Below are positions 53,193 to 62,670 of a DNA stretch of 64,000 bases, in pieces (the stretch's first letter is position 1; the number at the start of each line of letters is the position of its first letter). The translations under genes and the position numbers were made by a program. The notes beneath the pieces were generated by a model, which was not told the origin of the DNA, ran no database searches, and saw only the letters and a program-made list of their open reading frames with translations. Origin of the DNA: Phytophthora colocasiae (lineage: Eukaryota > Oomycota > Peronosporomycetes > Peronosporales > Peronosporaceae); the NCBI GenBank assembly GCA_018806915.1, contig JAGKQI010000054.1, forward strand, positions 682,001 to 746,000, read 5' to 3'.

Positions 53193-53472
53193 CGATGCTA
53201 AAGATGCTGTTCTAACCACGAAATACAACAAGGATATGTAAAACAGGATGGACGTTCGTGCACGCACAACTCACGTGATCCCATGTTACTTTGTGTAAGG
53301 GTTAGCTGGTTTCTGTGTGTGTGCGTGCTTAGCCGTCCCCTTCACTCCACTCAAGCAAGACTTGGAAAGTAGGGATGGATGGGTGTACGCTCAAGTTCTA
53401 TACCAACGATCAGGTGGCAGCCATCGCTGCCTACGCTACTACGTCTTGTATCTACGCCCATTGTCGCTCGCT

Positions 53473-54744
53473 TCATCCTCGGTTCGAGACTCGGCTCACG
53501 TACGCGTGGTAGATCTGGTCGAAGAACTGCGCGTCATCCAGCAAGCCGATCAGCGTCTGCTTCAACTGCTCTTTGCTCACAGTGGAAGTCGGTGGCTGCT
53601 TGTGCTGCTGCTGTTGCTGTTGCTGAGGTCGGTTCTGTGAGATCATACCCAAGATGGCCTCGCCCGCAGCGATACCGTCTGCCTTCGAGATAGGAACCAT
53701 TCCGCTCGAGGTGGGGGCCGTTTGTACGTTCTCCTGCTTCGTTGAGCCGTTCACACTGCCGCCACTGCTGCTGCTGTTGCTGCGCTTGCCCTTGGGAGAT
53801 CGCTGCAGAATAGCTGTGGGGGTATTCGTGTTCGAACCACGGCGTTTGGAGTCATCACGCTTGCTGCGAGAACGTCCTCGGTTACGCGACTGTGACGGCG
53901 GCCGCTCCTGCTGTCCCTGCTGCTGCGTAGGCTGTGGCTGCTGCTTTGGCTTCTGCATCTGAATAGGTACTTGATCCTTCGCGGGTTCCTGCTTAGTGGG
54001 CGTTGCGTCAGCAATGGCAGCGTTCTGTGGAGCCTTCAGCGACTGGATTAGTCTGCAACAAGTCAACCGTTAAAACTGCTCACCTTACCAACATCAGATC
54101 AGCAAGTATCCAACCTACCGTTGAAGCAACTGCAAGATCTTGCCACGGTCTTCCTCAGGGAAGAACCAAATACCATAGATCGCGTAACCCGTCGGATATG
54201 CCTATCAAATACCAATACAGTCAGCATTCAGCACCGAATTCTCGGGTCAGAATCCATCAATCAAACTTACTGTGTCGGGACTACGCAGGATGAGGAAACT
54301 GTCGACGTTGTCCACCTCCAGACGCTCTTCCAGCGGCAACGTCATGTTGGTAGTGCTCAGGCGGTTGTTGACGAAGATCTGGAAACGTGGCGAAGAAGAC
54401 CTGCAGATATCCACCCAGGAACAGTTAAGAGATTAAATCTAGCTTAAAGTTACATTAAAAGACGTACCTCTTGACCACGAACAAACACCCCTCAACATCC
54501 TTCCGCTTCTGTAAAGTTACAAGGGATTATACACACAACAACGTTAGATTTACCGGTATCCCCCTTTGTGCATTTTCAACCAGTTATGACGAACCCAGCT
54601 CTGCGCGTCTTGGTCGAACTCGTACATAACGACATGGCTAGCAGTGTCCACAATCTCCACAACGTTGGGGTCCTGGCGCTTCAGCACTTGCAGGTTCATA
54701 GCGTTCGACTGCGCGCGGTCCACGTGGAGTCCGTCGGCCGCCAT
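53473..54744 (-). CDS. DCP1: mRNA-decapping protein DCP1, five exons
   Basis: Exons 54744-54595, 54508-54468, 54400-54271, 54201-54119 and 54052-53473 make an exact 327-codon frame. The splice after QSW at 54595 is chosen because it restores DCP1 homology (SWKRKDVEGCLFVVKR). The EVH1/DCP1 fold covers residues ~15-140 (MNLQVLKRQDPNVVEIVD, RFQIFVNNRLSTTNM, AYPTGYAIYGIWFF). A Gln/Ser-rich linker with poly-Gln follows. The C terminus LKQTLIGLLDDAQFFDQIYHAY is the DCP1 trimerisation helix. DCP1 activates the DCP2 decapping enzyme in P-bodies, exposing mRNA to 5'-3' decay. Confidence 0.93.
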
Positions 54745-54842
54745 TTTCGTTCCAAATCAATTTTGACTGGCGCAAAATTGCTCAGATTCTGAAACATCTA
54801 AATCTGAATCAACACCGATTTAGATTAGATCACAATCTCTCG

Positions 54843-57236
54843 ATGGGCGCCATGGGCCAAGTCCGGCGCGGCGTCGCCGCGTTGCTCTCCTGGGCGGCCG
54901 CACACGTACGCGGGCCACACGTCGCCAGTTTACCCAGTGTATCCGGCATCTCTACGCGCAATGGCGTGTGGAATTTCCTTTCTGCGGGGCCGAGACGCGC
55001 CCGGCGGCAGTCGCACGCGGCTTTAGAATTATTAGAAAAGTTTCGTCAAGGGCCAGAGACCCACAGCGAGTGGAACTTGCTGTTGTGGCGCGCGACTTTC
55101 CCTTTGGTAGCGCTAGTATTGTTTACACTTCTCTGTATCATCGGGCAGTTTGGCCACGCTGCGTATTCGCTGCTGGTGAACCCGATCTGGTACTTTTGTA
55201 ATCTGGTTCTGGTTGCCACGCCGTTTCTATTGGTGTTCCGGTTCTCCGGTCTTGAAGATGCTGCGGATGGAGAAGCTCAGACTAAAATCTGGTACGCGCT
55301 GGCCGCTGTCAGCGCTGCTATCAGCCTTGTGGAGTGGTATATGAGTTTACCGGCCAGCAGATATTCGTGGATCGTGGGGAATACTCTGTTTGGCATTGTG
55401 GCGTTGGCTGCGGTGCCGTTGTTCTTCAGTATGCAGCCTAGGACGGCCAGATCTCAGTATGACGACTTGGTGATGGAACAGGAGCAGGACCGGATGCGCG
55501 GTGTCCCTGAAGAAGACGAGGACAGGTTCTACACGTCAAGACAAACAGGTTCGACGTCGTCATTGGACTCCTACACTGAAGAAGAAGCGAGGAGAGTTGG
55601 GGCGAGACAAAGTTCAAGACTGAGAGAAGTGGAAACGCAGCACCATGGACAGCCAGGCATGACCAGACTGCTATATGGGTGCGGGTTTTGCGCGCTCGTC
55701 TTTTGGCTCATCATGTTCTCATCCTACAGTGCTGCACGTGGTGGAGAGGCGTCGAATAGGTCGTGGTTCTTGTTGTACTTGCTGTCGCCACTGTTGTGCG
55801 TCATTTTGTTCTGTTCTCGCATTGCGCGCGTGCGGTTCAGTTTTGAGCATGCTGTTGCGTACAGCACCCTGGTGGTGCATGTGCCGCTATTTCTTGGCCA
55901 TTTGTGCGTGAGGCTGTTCGCTCTGGCGGAAGACCCTTCTGTGTCGTCGTCTACCAGCAGCGAATCATGGCTGAAGCTGGCCATCTCGGTGTTGTATCTA
56001 TTTCTCATGCAAGGCTACTTCTTCGTCATCACCTACGTGGTCAACAGTATGTCCGAGCCATTTGCCCATCCATCGCTGCTGTACGTCGGACAGCTCTACT
56101 ACTACGTGTTTTGGTACATTCTTGTTGGTTCGGACACGCCCATCGATGGGTTGTACTGGGGTATGCTGCTGCTCAACAACGTCCACATCGCGTTCCTGAA
56201 CACGGGCGTCTACACGGATTTCAAGCGCACGTCTTCAGTCTGGCTGGCCATGCCGCTGCACGCCAATATCACCTCGTCGGTGGCTTTTTGCCTGCGTAAA
56301 ACGACCTCAGCTATGAATGTTTCGAGGTGTCTCCCGCATAGACGATCACTTGGAAAACAAGACCTTTTAGGTCTTAACTGCGGTGTGGCTGGCGCAGCAG
56401 CAATGGGGAACGAACCGGATCTACTTGAAGACGAAAATGACGAGTACGACAATGGCTACGGTTCTGACGGCTTTATTGTGACGCGGAATATCGATGAAAA
56501 GGAGAATTCTGTCGGAGACCTGCCGTCCTGGCAAGAAACAGGTAGCCGCAATCGCGAAAGAGACCGCATTGGTGGACGGAGAGATACTCAAGCGTCAACT
56601 CTAGACATTTCTTCTTCAGGTTTCAAGACGGACACGCGGAAAATGTCATCTCTCCGCGACACGTGCTCTCGGGCGCAGATGAGCTGCAGGAAGTGCAGCG
56701 ACCATGCCACCGGATCATCACGTAGCGGAACCGTGTCTCCTTCCGCCCCATCGGCGAATCCCACATCAAGGACTGCGACTAGCGACGCGTTGAAACCTCT
56801 CTACTTTCTTATGAAGCTGGCAGAGCAAGACAATATGGCCGACACGACTGCATTGATACTGGTACCGTCGTTGTTGACACTGTTGGCTGTGTTTGAGAAG
56901 CCCGGTAATGCTCTCGCTGTGCTCCAAGATCAAACGAACCTTTGGTTGCGCTGTGTGTGTATGTTCATTGGACGACTCGGCGGTTCATTCCTCGCACGGG
57001 AGATCTTCACCTGCAAGCTACGGTCTCGACTACGCTCATCGCCTGAGGACCTGAGCACGACGCAACCGGACGCCATCAGCGGAAGCATCGACGGTCTGCC
57101 AGCACGTCTTTGGATACAACGACTCATGCTACAAGACTTTCACGCACAGTTTTGGTACCTCACGGCCGTGACGATGGTGGTGACCTTCGGCTGCTTTGCG
57201 CGTATCGACCTGCCACTACGTTTTGCACTGCTTTGA
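54843..57236 (+). CDS. Polytopic membrane protein of unknown family, 797 aa
   Basis: Single exon from the ATG at 54843. Hydrophobic helices cluster in three blocks. Residues ~80-205 hold about four (FPLVALVLFTLLCIIGQF, IWYFCNLVLVATPFLLVF and others). Residues ~275-460 hold about six (LYGCGFCALVFWLIMFSS, WFLLYLLSPLLCVILFCS, AISVLYLFLMQGYFFVIT). A final block lies after 660. Between ~510 and 640 is a long hydrophilic Ser/Arg-rich cytosolic loop. Some features (hydrophobic pairs with WY/YWG, many basic loop residues) are transporter-like, but I do not recognise a transporter or receptor family. No signal peptide is obvious. Head-to-head with DCP1 (98 bp between starts), convergent with the P4-ATPase gene. 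Confidence 0.6.
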   Translation: MGAMGQVRRGVAALLSWAAAHVRGPHVASLPSVSGISTRNGVWNFLSAGPRRARRQSHAALELLEKFRQGPETHSEWNLLLWRATFPLVALVLFTLLCIIGQFGHAAYSLLVNPIWYFCNLVLVATPFLLVFRFSGLEDAADGEAQTKIWYALAAVSAAISLVEWYMSLPASRYSWIVGNTLFGIVALAAVPLFFSMQPRTARSQYDDLVMEQEQDRMRGVPEEDEDRFYTSRQTGSTSSLDSYTEEEARRVGARQSSRLREVETQHHGQPGMTRLLYGCGFCALVFWLIMFSSYSAARGGEASNRSWFLLYLLSPLLCVILFCSRIARVRFSFEHAVAYSTLVVHVPLFLGHLCVRLFALAEDPSVSSSTSSESWLKLAISVLYLFLMQGYFFVITYVVNSMSEPFAHPSLLYVGQLYYYVFWYILVGSDTPIDGLYWGMLLLNNVHIAFLNTGVYTDFKRTSSVWLAMPLHANITSSVAFCLRKTTSAMNVSRCLPHRRSLGKQDLLGLNCGVAGAAAMGNEPDLLEDENDEYDNGYGSDGFIVTRNIDEKENSVGDLPSWQETGSRNRERDRIGGRRDTQASTLDISSSGFKTDTRKMSSLRDTCSRAQMSCRKCSDHATGSSRSGTVSPSAPSANPTSRTATSDALKPLYFLMKLAEQDNMADTTALILVPSLLTLLAVFEKPGNALAVLQDQTNLWLRCVCMFIGRLGGSFLAREIFTCKLRSRLRSSPEDLSTTQPDAISGSIDGLPARLWIQRLMLQDFHAQFWYLTAVTMVVTFGCFARIDLPLRFALL

Positions 57237-57324
57237 TGACGGCAAGCCGTAACGAAATCAACTTACACAAGTGAGAGTAAGCAGCCATAGAATTTGTGCT
57301 GAACTAAAATGCAAGTTATACGGC

Positions 57325-60300
57325 CTATTGGGATGGCGGTGTGTTGGGAGGCGTGAACGGACGTGGAGTCTCTGGATCCGGCGCGGCCAAGGCGATATTC
57401 GCGCGCTCGATGGCTTCAGCGAGCAATTTCTCCTTTCGAACCCAACGCCGACGACGCACACTGCGCCCGACAAGTCTGTTGAGTTTCTTCTTGATCCGCC
57501 GTCTCTCTTGAAGATCCGGATCAAGTCCACTCGCATGGGTGACGAACTCGGCTGGTGCGCCTTCAGGTGTATCAACTTGCAACTTCTGCTGCGCACGAAG
57601 GAAGTCTTTGAACCTCGTCGCGTACTGCCACTGATCGGAGCCACCGAAGCCCGGGTCCACCACCCAAAGGTCAAGTTCAAAAGTGCTGGCACCGTCCGTC
57701 ATCAACGCGTTGGTAAACTTTGGCGGATCAGTGATGAGTAGGTGACCCGGCCGCAGTGATCCCCATCCAGTGAACACCTGGAAGCGCTGAATCTCGTACA
57801 CGGCCTGTTCCTCGATGGGTTGCGCCAGGATCTTTTCTTCGAACGACTTTGGCTCTTCCGGAGCTTCACGACGTGATGGACTATCTGGATTGTGGCGACT
57901 TATTGGGCTTCCATTAGGAGACAGCACTCTACCGATGGCGTTTGCCACCTGGCTCACGGGTAGTACCATTTCACGCAGTGGATTCAGAAAGCGGTCTTCG
58001 AGCACTTGCGTTGAGAAGGCAAAACCCGTGTACGTCTTCTGCTCCGCTTGGGATGGTCGGTGGTTTGGTGGTGCCTGTTGCTCTGGTAGGTCGAAGCGTG
58101 GCTTCTCCTCGGTCAAGTCTGCTTGGAATCGCTCGTAGCGTAGCTCAGGCGGCGTCCATCGAGCTTTATCGGGGTTTTGGCTTCCGCGTCGGTGAAATTC
58201 CTGCAAAATGTGGTAGTACTCGGGATTCATCTCGCGCTTGTACGCTTTCCAAAGAAAATCACGTCCGAGACACAGTAGTAGCGACAAGAACAACGCCAGA
58301 TAGAACTCTGGTAGAACGAAGATGTGAGGGAAGGCAGTGTCGGCTACGGACGACGGGAACGATGCGGCTATGACATAGCCCGAAATGTACCAGAAGATGA
58401 TGGATGAGATGAATGCGAAGACGGTGATAGCATTCCAAGTCACCATATTTAACGCCAGCTTGACCCACCCAACGCTGATCAAACAGCAGTACGAAATGGC
58501 GCCGCACAAATCACGAGAGAACCCGTTCCCGGTCGAGTCCACAGGTCCACCAAGGATCAACGCCGGCACCAATCCGCACACAACGCATTCGTAGAGAGCT
58601 TCAACTACCCACTGGGCGAAGATACGAAGACTGAAGAGGTCACCCTGAGCCCCGACGTGATAGAGACCAGGGAACTGCTCAGCGATACGTGCTGGCACCT
58701 CCTGCTCAGTGATAGCTACGATACCAATGGGCATGGACGACCAGAAGACGTTATAGCCGTTGATCCACATGTTGTTGAAGTAAAGTGTGCCGGAGGAGCC
58801 ACACTGAGGCAGGGCAGCGAGCACGAACTCGGTCCCGAACAACAAGATATTCTTGTAGACGACATATAGAGCAAGCTTGACCATGCGTCGGTAGTTCCAG
58901 TGGCCGTGGACAAGCAACAGTCTCTTGAGAAACCGGAATTGTGCTATCGCGAAGTCACTCGCGTTCACCGCCTGCATTCCTTCGTGACCTGAGATGCCTA
59001 TACCAATGTGAGCTTCTTGGATCATGGCCACGTCGTTCGCGCCATCGCCGATAGCCAGTGATCGACATCCGTGCAGATTCGTTTTGAAGAGCCGAACTAC
59101 TTGAGCTTTTTGCTTTGGAGAAACGCGGCAGCAGATGACAGATACACACTGCTGGGAAACCTCTAGGAACAGCTCGGACAAAACGTTGTTGCTGAAGACC
59201 ATAGTCAAGCACCGGCCATCAATGACAATTGCTTGTTGCTGGTAGTTTTCGAGTACTCCACTCGCCTGTCGCTCTGCGCGCTTCCGAGCCTCCAGACACC
59301 GAGCCATTAACATATCGTACAGATCCGAGGCTGACGGTGTTGTGTCCCCGTTGATCATGATCCGCTCCATGTCGTTGTTCAGCAGTTGACAGGCAAAACC
59401 AATGTTCACAGCCGTCTCCTCCTTATCGCCAGTGAGCACCCAGATCTTGATCCCCGCTCGAGACAAATCGCCTAGCGTGGACGTCACCTGGTCTTGCAGA
59501 CGGTCTTCGATGGCTGTAGCGCCCATGAGCTGCAACCCTTGCTCCAGTTGCTCCTCCAGCTCTTCAATGCGGTTGACTTCTCCTCGCTTCTGCATGGCCA
59601 TTTGCTCCAAATCCCCCAAGGCAGCAGCGTACTCACAAGACCATTCAGCATATGCGTCCGGGGGCAGCTCTTTTTGAGCGATCACTAGAGTCCGCAGGCC
59701 TTCAGTTGCGTAACGTTCGAGGTGAGCGAGTGTCGTGTCTATCATCGTCTGGTCCGCTGAAGGTGCCAGGCGGGGGAAGATAACGGAATCCGCTCCTTTC
59801 GTTAGCAGCATCACCCGTTTGTCCGGCGTGCGGACAACAACCGACATTCGCTTGCGCGTACTGGTGAAGTCAACCATCTCCAGTAATTCGTAGATTACTT
59901 CGTCACGTTTACCAGGAACTGTGATGGCTACTTCGCCGTTGCGCCGGGCTTGGAAGGAATAGCCAAAGTAATTGGCACCAGATACAAGCGCCAGCTCATC
60001 GGGTGACGATGCAGAGAATCCTGTGCCCGTCTCGTTCTCAGTCAGCGTCTCCCGTACGACGGAGTGGCAGACTGCCAAGTGCACGAAGAAATCGTAGATT
60101 CGAGCTGCTTGGTCCGGGTGCAAACGTGCGTCACTGTCGCGCTCCAGATCTCCGGCGGGATCCAGGAAGTTTACATTGTCCGTCTTGACCAGAACCGGCG
60201 TGTTGTCTGCCAACACGTCACTAGCTGACAGGTCCTTTCCAAGACGTCGCGTAGCTTCTCGGCCGATTTCAGTCGTGCCCCGGCCGTACGACACGCCGTG

Positions 60301-61788
60301 GATGCTCATCTTGCGGAAGTCCATCTCGTTGGCTGTGAGCGTCCCCGTCTTGTCGCTGAAGATGTGCGTGACCTGGCCCAAGTCGTCGTTGAGATCGGAA
60401 TTCCGGACGAGCGCTGGCGTGTCAGTCACTTCGTCGTACATCCCAAGGTCGCGGTTAAGGAAGAAAGTCTGGTACGTTTTCACGATCGCGATCGTCACGT
60501 ACAGCGTGATGGGGACGAAAGACGCGATGAGGATCCAGAAGTAACCCAAATATGTCAAGATCCCCACCACGTCGTTGCGGAATGGCGCCACACCGCTAAG
60601 GTTCTCCAGATGCAAGTACGTGGCCCCTTCACGATTCTGAGCGACCCAGAAGGCGCAGAGCACAGCGCCCAAGATGCACAAGGACGCGAGAATCGCCATG
60701 AGTAAGGTGTTGCCCCGGTTCACGATGGCCAGGATCTTGCTGATCTTTGTAGGAGGCGTGTGCGATCCGGCCTGCATGATCTTGGTGTCTCCGCCGGTAT
60801 TAAGCACCAAGCCGTAGACGAATGGGGTGTTGCGGATCACACAGCCTCGCAACGCTACGTTCTTAAGGTCGATTGGGATGGCGTGACCAGATTGAGGCTC
60901 GAACCGTCCAGAGAAACTGTTGACGTCGTGGTTGGGCTTCTCACAGAAAACTCGACCAGGAAGCTGTGCAAGAGCGCGCGGATCGCTAAGCTGTGAAAAC
61001 GTACAGCTTAAAGCTTGTCTGACCTTGAGATTCGTCTCTCCATCGAGTGACTTCGTCTCTACGAAGGAAATACCAGTGGGAGCATTCGGATCCGGCTCGG
61101 ACACCGCCAGCAGCAGGATATCCGCCGGAATGGCTTCGTAATTGTCGACTTTGATAATGTCTCCTACCTTGACATTCCGCCACGTATCATCACGAAAGCA
61201 GTCCGGTTCGTCCAGATCGAAGATGTGTGCGGCTCGTGCGTTCATCTTAGCGTCAGCAATGTGTCTTCCACGGTCTTCAATCGCCGCGAACACAGCGTCA
61301 ATCGATAACACGAGCATGAGCACGATCCACTGGTACGGAATCGTCTGCGTGGATGAAATCTCCGGGATAATCTGACCGGCACCGACCAGCAGGAAGTAAA
61401 AGTTGGCTACTTGGGACAGCCGTCCGTAGAAGAACCGAGGGAGGAAGTTGAGCTTCGTGTACTTGGCCGTGACGACCTTGTTGTCGCAGAACTTCTGCTT
61501 CTGGTTCTCCTCGTAGTTATTCACGTAGATGCAACGTGCACTGGTTTCCGCGAGTGCTAAAGCTGCAGTGTTCTCGGCTCTAGCACCATCACTAACCGCC
61601 GACAAGATGGACATCGTGGACGATCCCAGACCCGCTGCTGCCTCCGCTAACATCTTAGGCGTCCAACCGGTTGATGCTGCCACGGGAGACCCACCTACCT
61701 GCAACGTCTGGTACGTCGACTCAGTCTCCACCTCCACGTCCGTAACACGAGCAGAACTCGTGCCGATGACAGATTCCAGCACGGTCAT
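57325..61788 (-). CDS. P4-ATPase lipid flippase with C-terminal DysF (peroxin/ferlin) domain
   Basis: Single exon, 1487 aa from the first ATG (61788); the frame upstream lacks one. Core flippase motifs: FCDNKVVTAKYTKLNFLPRFF, actuator DGETNLKVRQA, phosphorylation site FSDKTGTLTANEMDF (~480), KGADSVIFPRL, GDGANDVAMIQEAHIGIGI (~910), and ten TM segments. P4-ATPases flip phospholipids to the cytosolic leaflet of Golgi, endosome or plasma membrane. The last ~125 residues are not usual for the family: RFQVFTGWGSLRPGHLLITD, DQWQYATRFKDF and VRRRRWVRKEK follow the DysF layout (aromatic-rich, ending in RRRRWVR) of peroxins, TECPR1 and dysferlin. The P4 assignment is firm; the DysF call is motif-based. 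Confidence 0.93.
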   Translation of the reverse strand: MTVLESVIGTSSARVTDVEVETESTYQTLQVGGSPVAASTGWTPKMLAEAAAGLGSSTMSILSAVSDGARAENTAALALAETSARCIYVNNYEENQKQKFCDNKVVTAKYTKLNFLPRFFYGRLSQVANFYFLLVGAGQIIPEISSTQTIPYQWIVLMLVLSIDAVFAAIEDRGRHIADAKMNARAAHIFDLDEPDCFRDDTWRNVKVGDIIKVDNYEAIPADILLLAVSEPDPNAPTGISFVETKSLDGETNLKVRQALSCTFSQLSDPRALAQLPGRVFCEKPNHDVNSFSGRFEPQSGHAIPIDLKNVALRGCVIRNTPFVYGLVLNTGGDTKIMQAGSHTPPTKISKILAIVNRGNTLLMAILASLCILGAVLCAFWVAQNREGATYLHLENLSGVAPFRNDVVGILTYLGYFWILIASFVPITLYVTIAIVKTYQTFFLNRDLGMYDEVTDTPALVRNSDLNDDLGQVTHIFSDKTGTLTANEMDFRKMSIHGVSYGRGTTEIGREATRRLGKDLSASDVLADNTPVLVKTDNVNFLDPAGDLERDSDARLHPDQAARIYDFFVHLAVCHSVVRETLTENETGTGFSASSPDELALVSGANYFGYSFQARRNGEVAITVPGKRDEVIYELLEMVDFTSTRKRMSVVVRTPDKRVMLLTKGADSVIFPRLAPSADQTMIDTTLAHLERYATEGLRTLVIAQKELPPDAYAEWSCEYAAALGDLEQMAMQKRGEVNRIEELEEQLEQGLQLMGATAIEDRLQDQVTSTLGDLSRAGIKIWVLTGDKEETAVNIGFACQLLNNDMERIMINGDTTPSASDLYDMLMARCLEARKRAERQASGVLENYQQQAIVIDGRCLTMVFSNNVLSELFLEVSQQCVSVICCRVSPKQKAQVVRLFKTNLHGCRSLAIGDGANDVAMIQEAHIGIGISGHEGMQAVNASDFAIAQFRFLKRLLLVHGHWNYRRMVKLALYVVYKNILLFGTEFVLAALPQCGSSGTLYFNNMWINGYNVFWSSMPIGIVAITEQEVPARIAEQFPGLYHVGAQGDLFSLRIFAQWVVEALYECVVCGLVPALILGGPVDSTGNGFSRDLCGAISYCCLISVGWVKLALNMVTWNAITVFAFISSIIFWYISGYVIAASFPSSVADTAFPHIFVLPEFYLALFLSLLLCLGRDFLWKAYKREMNPEYYHILQEFHRRGSQNPDKARWTPPELRYERFQADLTEEKPRFDLPEQQAPPNHRPSQAEQKTYTGFAFSTQVLEDRFLNPLREMVLPVSQVANAIGRVLSPNGSPISRHNPDSPSRREAPEEPKSFEEKILAQPIEEQAVYEIQRFQVFTGWGSLRPGHLLITDPPKFTNALMTDGASTFELDLWVVDPGFGGSDQWQYATRFKDFLRAQQKLQVDTPEGAPAEFVTHASGLDPDLQERRRIKKKLNRLVGRSVRRRRWVRKEKLLAEAIERANIALAAPDPETPRPFTPPNTPPSQ

Positions 61789-61997
61789 GTCAATTCGAGT
61801 CGCCTCAATGGCGGAAGGTTGGTAGGACGCAATGGTCAATCCGCAGTGCTGAAGCTCTGTTGTCTCTTGGAGAATGAAGCTCAAAAGACATAACCACCAC
61901 GGGGTGTTTCCACCTTTGAACAGCTAAATATACAGCCAAAAGGGAGGAGGTAAACATTGTTGGAAGCTTGTGAAACTGGTCTCTTATCTACAGATGA

Positions 61998-62429
61998 CTA
62001 GAGCTTGGTCTGGATCTTGGCCTGCATGGCTTCGCCATCCTCCTTGGTGATCATACCCGGGCCGGACGGTAACTTGATCAGACCGTCATCGTCGAAGCGG
62101 GGGATCACGTGGATGTGGGCGTGGAAGACCATCTGACCCGATGCCTTGCCATTGTTCTGGATGATATTGATACCACTGGCGCCTGTAGCAGCCTGCACAG
62201 CTTTAGCCAGACGTGGCAACTCCTTAAACAAATTGGCGGCCACCTCCGGCGTCATGTCGAGGACCGTAGCGAATCCGGGAGCTTTCGGCAGCAACAGCGC
62301 GTGTCCCGGTGCAACCGGGAATGCATCAAGGATTGCCACAACGTGCTCCGTCTCGAAAAGCTTGTACGACGGGATGTCGCCCTTAATGATCTTGAGGAAG
62401 ATGTTCTCCGGGTCGTACGCGATAGCCAT
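61998..62429 (-). CDS. HIT-domain nucleotide hydrolase (HINT-like)
   Basis: 143 aa from the ATG at 62429 (MAIAYDPENIFLKIIKGDIPSYK). HIT superfamily landmarks: IFLKIIKGDIPSYKLFET, VAILDAFPVAPGHALLLPK, GINIIQNNGKASGQMVFH and the histidine triad HAHIHVIPRF, where the middle His is the nucleophile. HINT enzymes hydrolyse AMP-lysine/phosphoramidates. The spacing and Ile-rich start are of the HINT/Hnt branch rather than FHIT. Compact single exon. Confidence 0.94.
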   Translation of the reverse strand: MAIAYDPENIFLKIIKGDIPSYKLFETEHVVAILDAFPVAPGHALLLPKAPGFATVLDMTPEVAANLFKELPRLAKAVQAATGASGINIIQNNGKASGQMVFHAHIHVIPRFDDDGLIKLPSGPGMITKEDGEAMQAKIQTKL

Positions 62430-62628
62430 GGTTAGATACTTTATGTCATCCACGCATGATGATATATTTTCTTTTTTAATTTTTTAACCAATCAAATTCA
62501 TGAACCTTGCTAATATGCTAACGTTTAATAGAGGTGATGTAGTTTTCTTCTTGTGGCGTCGACATCTGATGCGAAAACCACACACGTCTTCGGTCAGAAA
62601 TCACGGCTGACGTAGCAATAGAGTTGAC

Positions 62629-62645
62629 TCATTTTCCAATTCACC
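62629..62645 (+). promoter_or_regulatory. Inr+FPR core promoter of the esterase gene
   Basis: TCATTTTCCAATTCACC, a good match to the oomycete initiator plus flanking element, ends 25 bp before the ATG at 62671. Confidence 0.65.
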
Positions 62646-62670
62646 TCAAGCTGCACAAGTTGCAATCATC

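Noticed and set aside
53193..53267. Hydrophobic N-terminal extension of endonuclease III
   Set aside because: No ATG in frame upstream of 53192; the extension begins at GTG.
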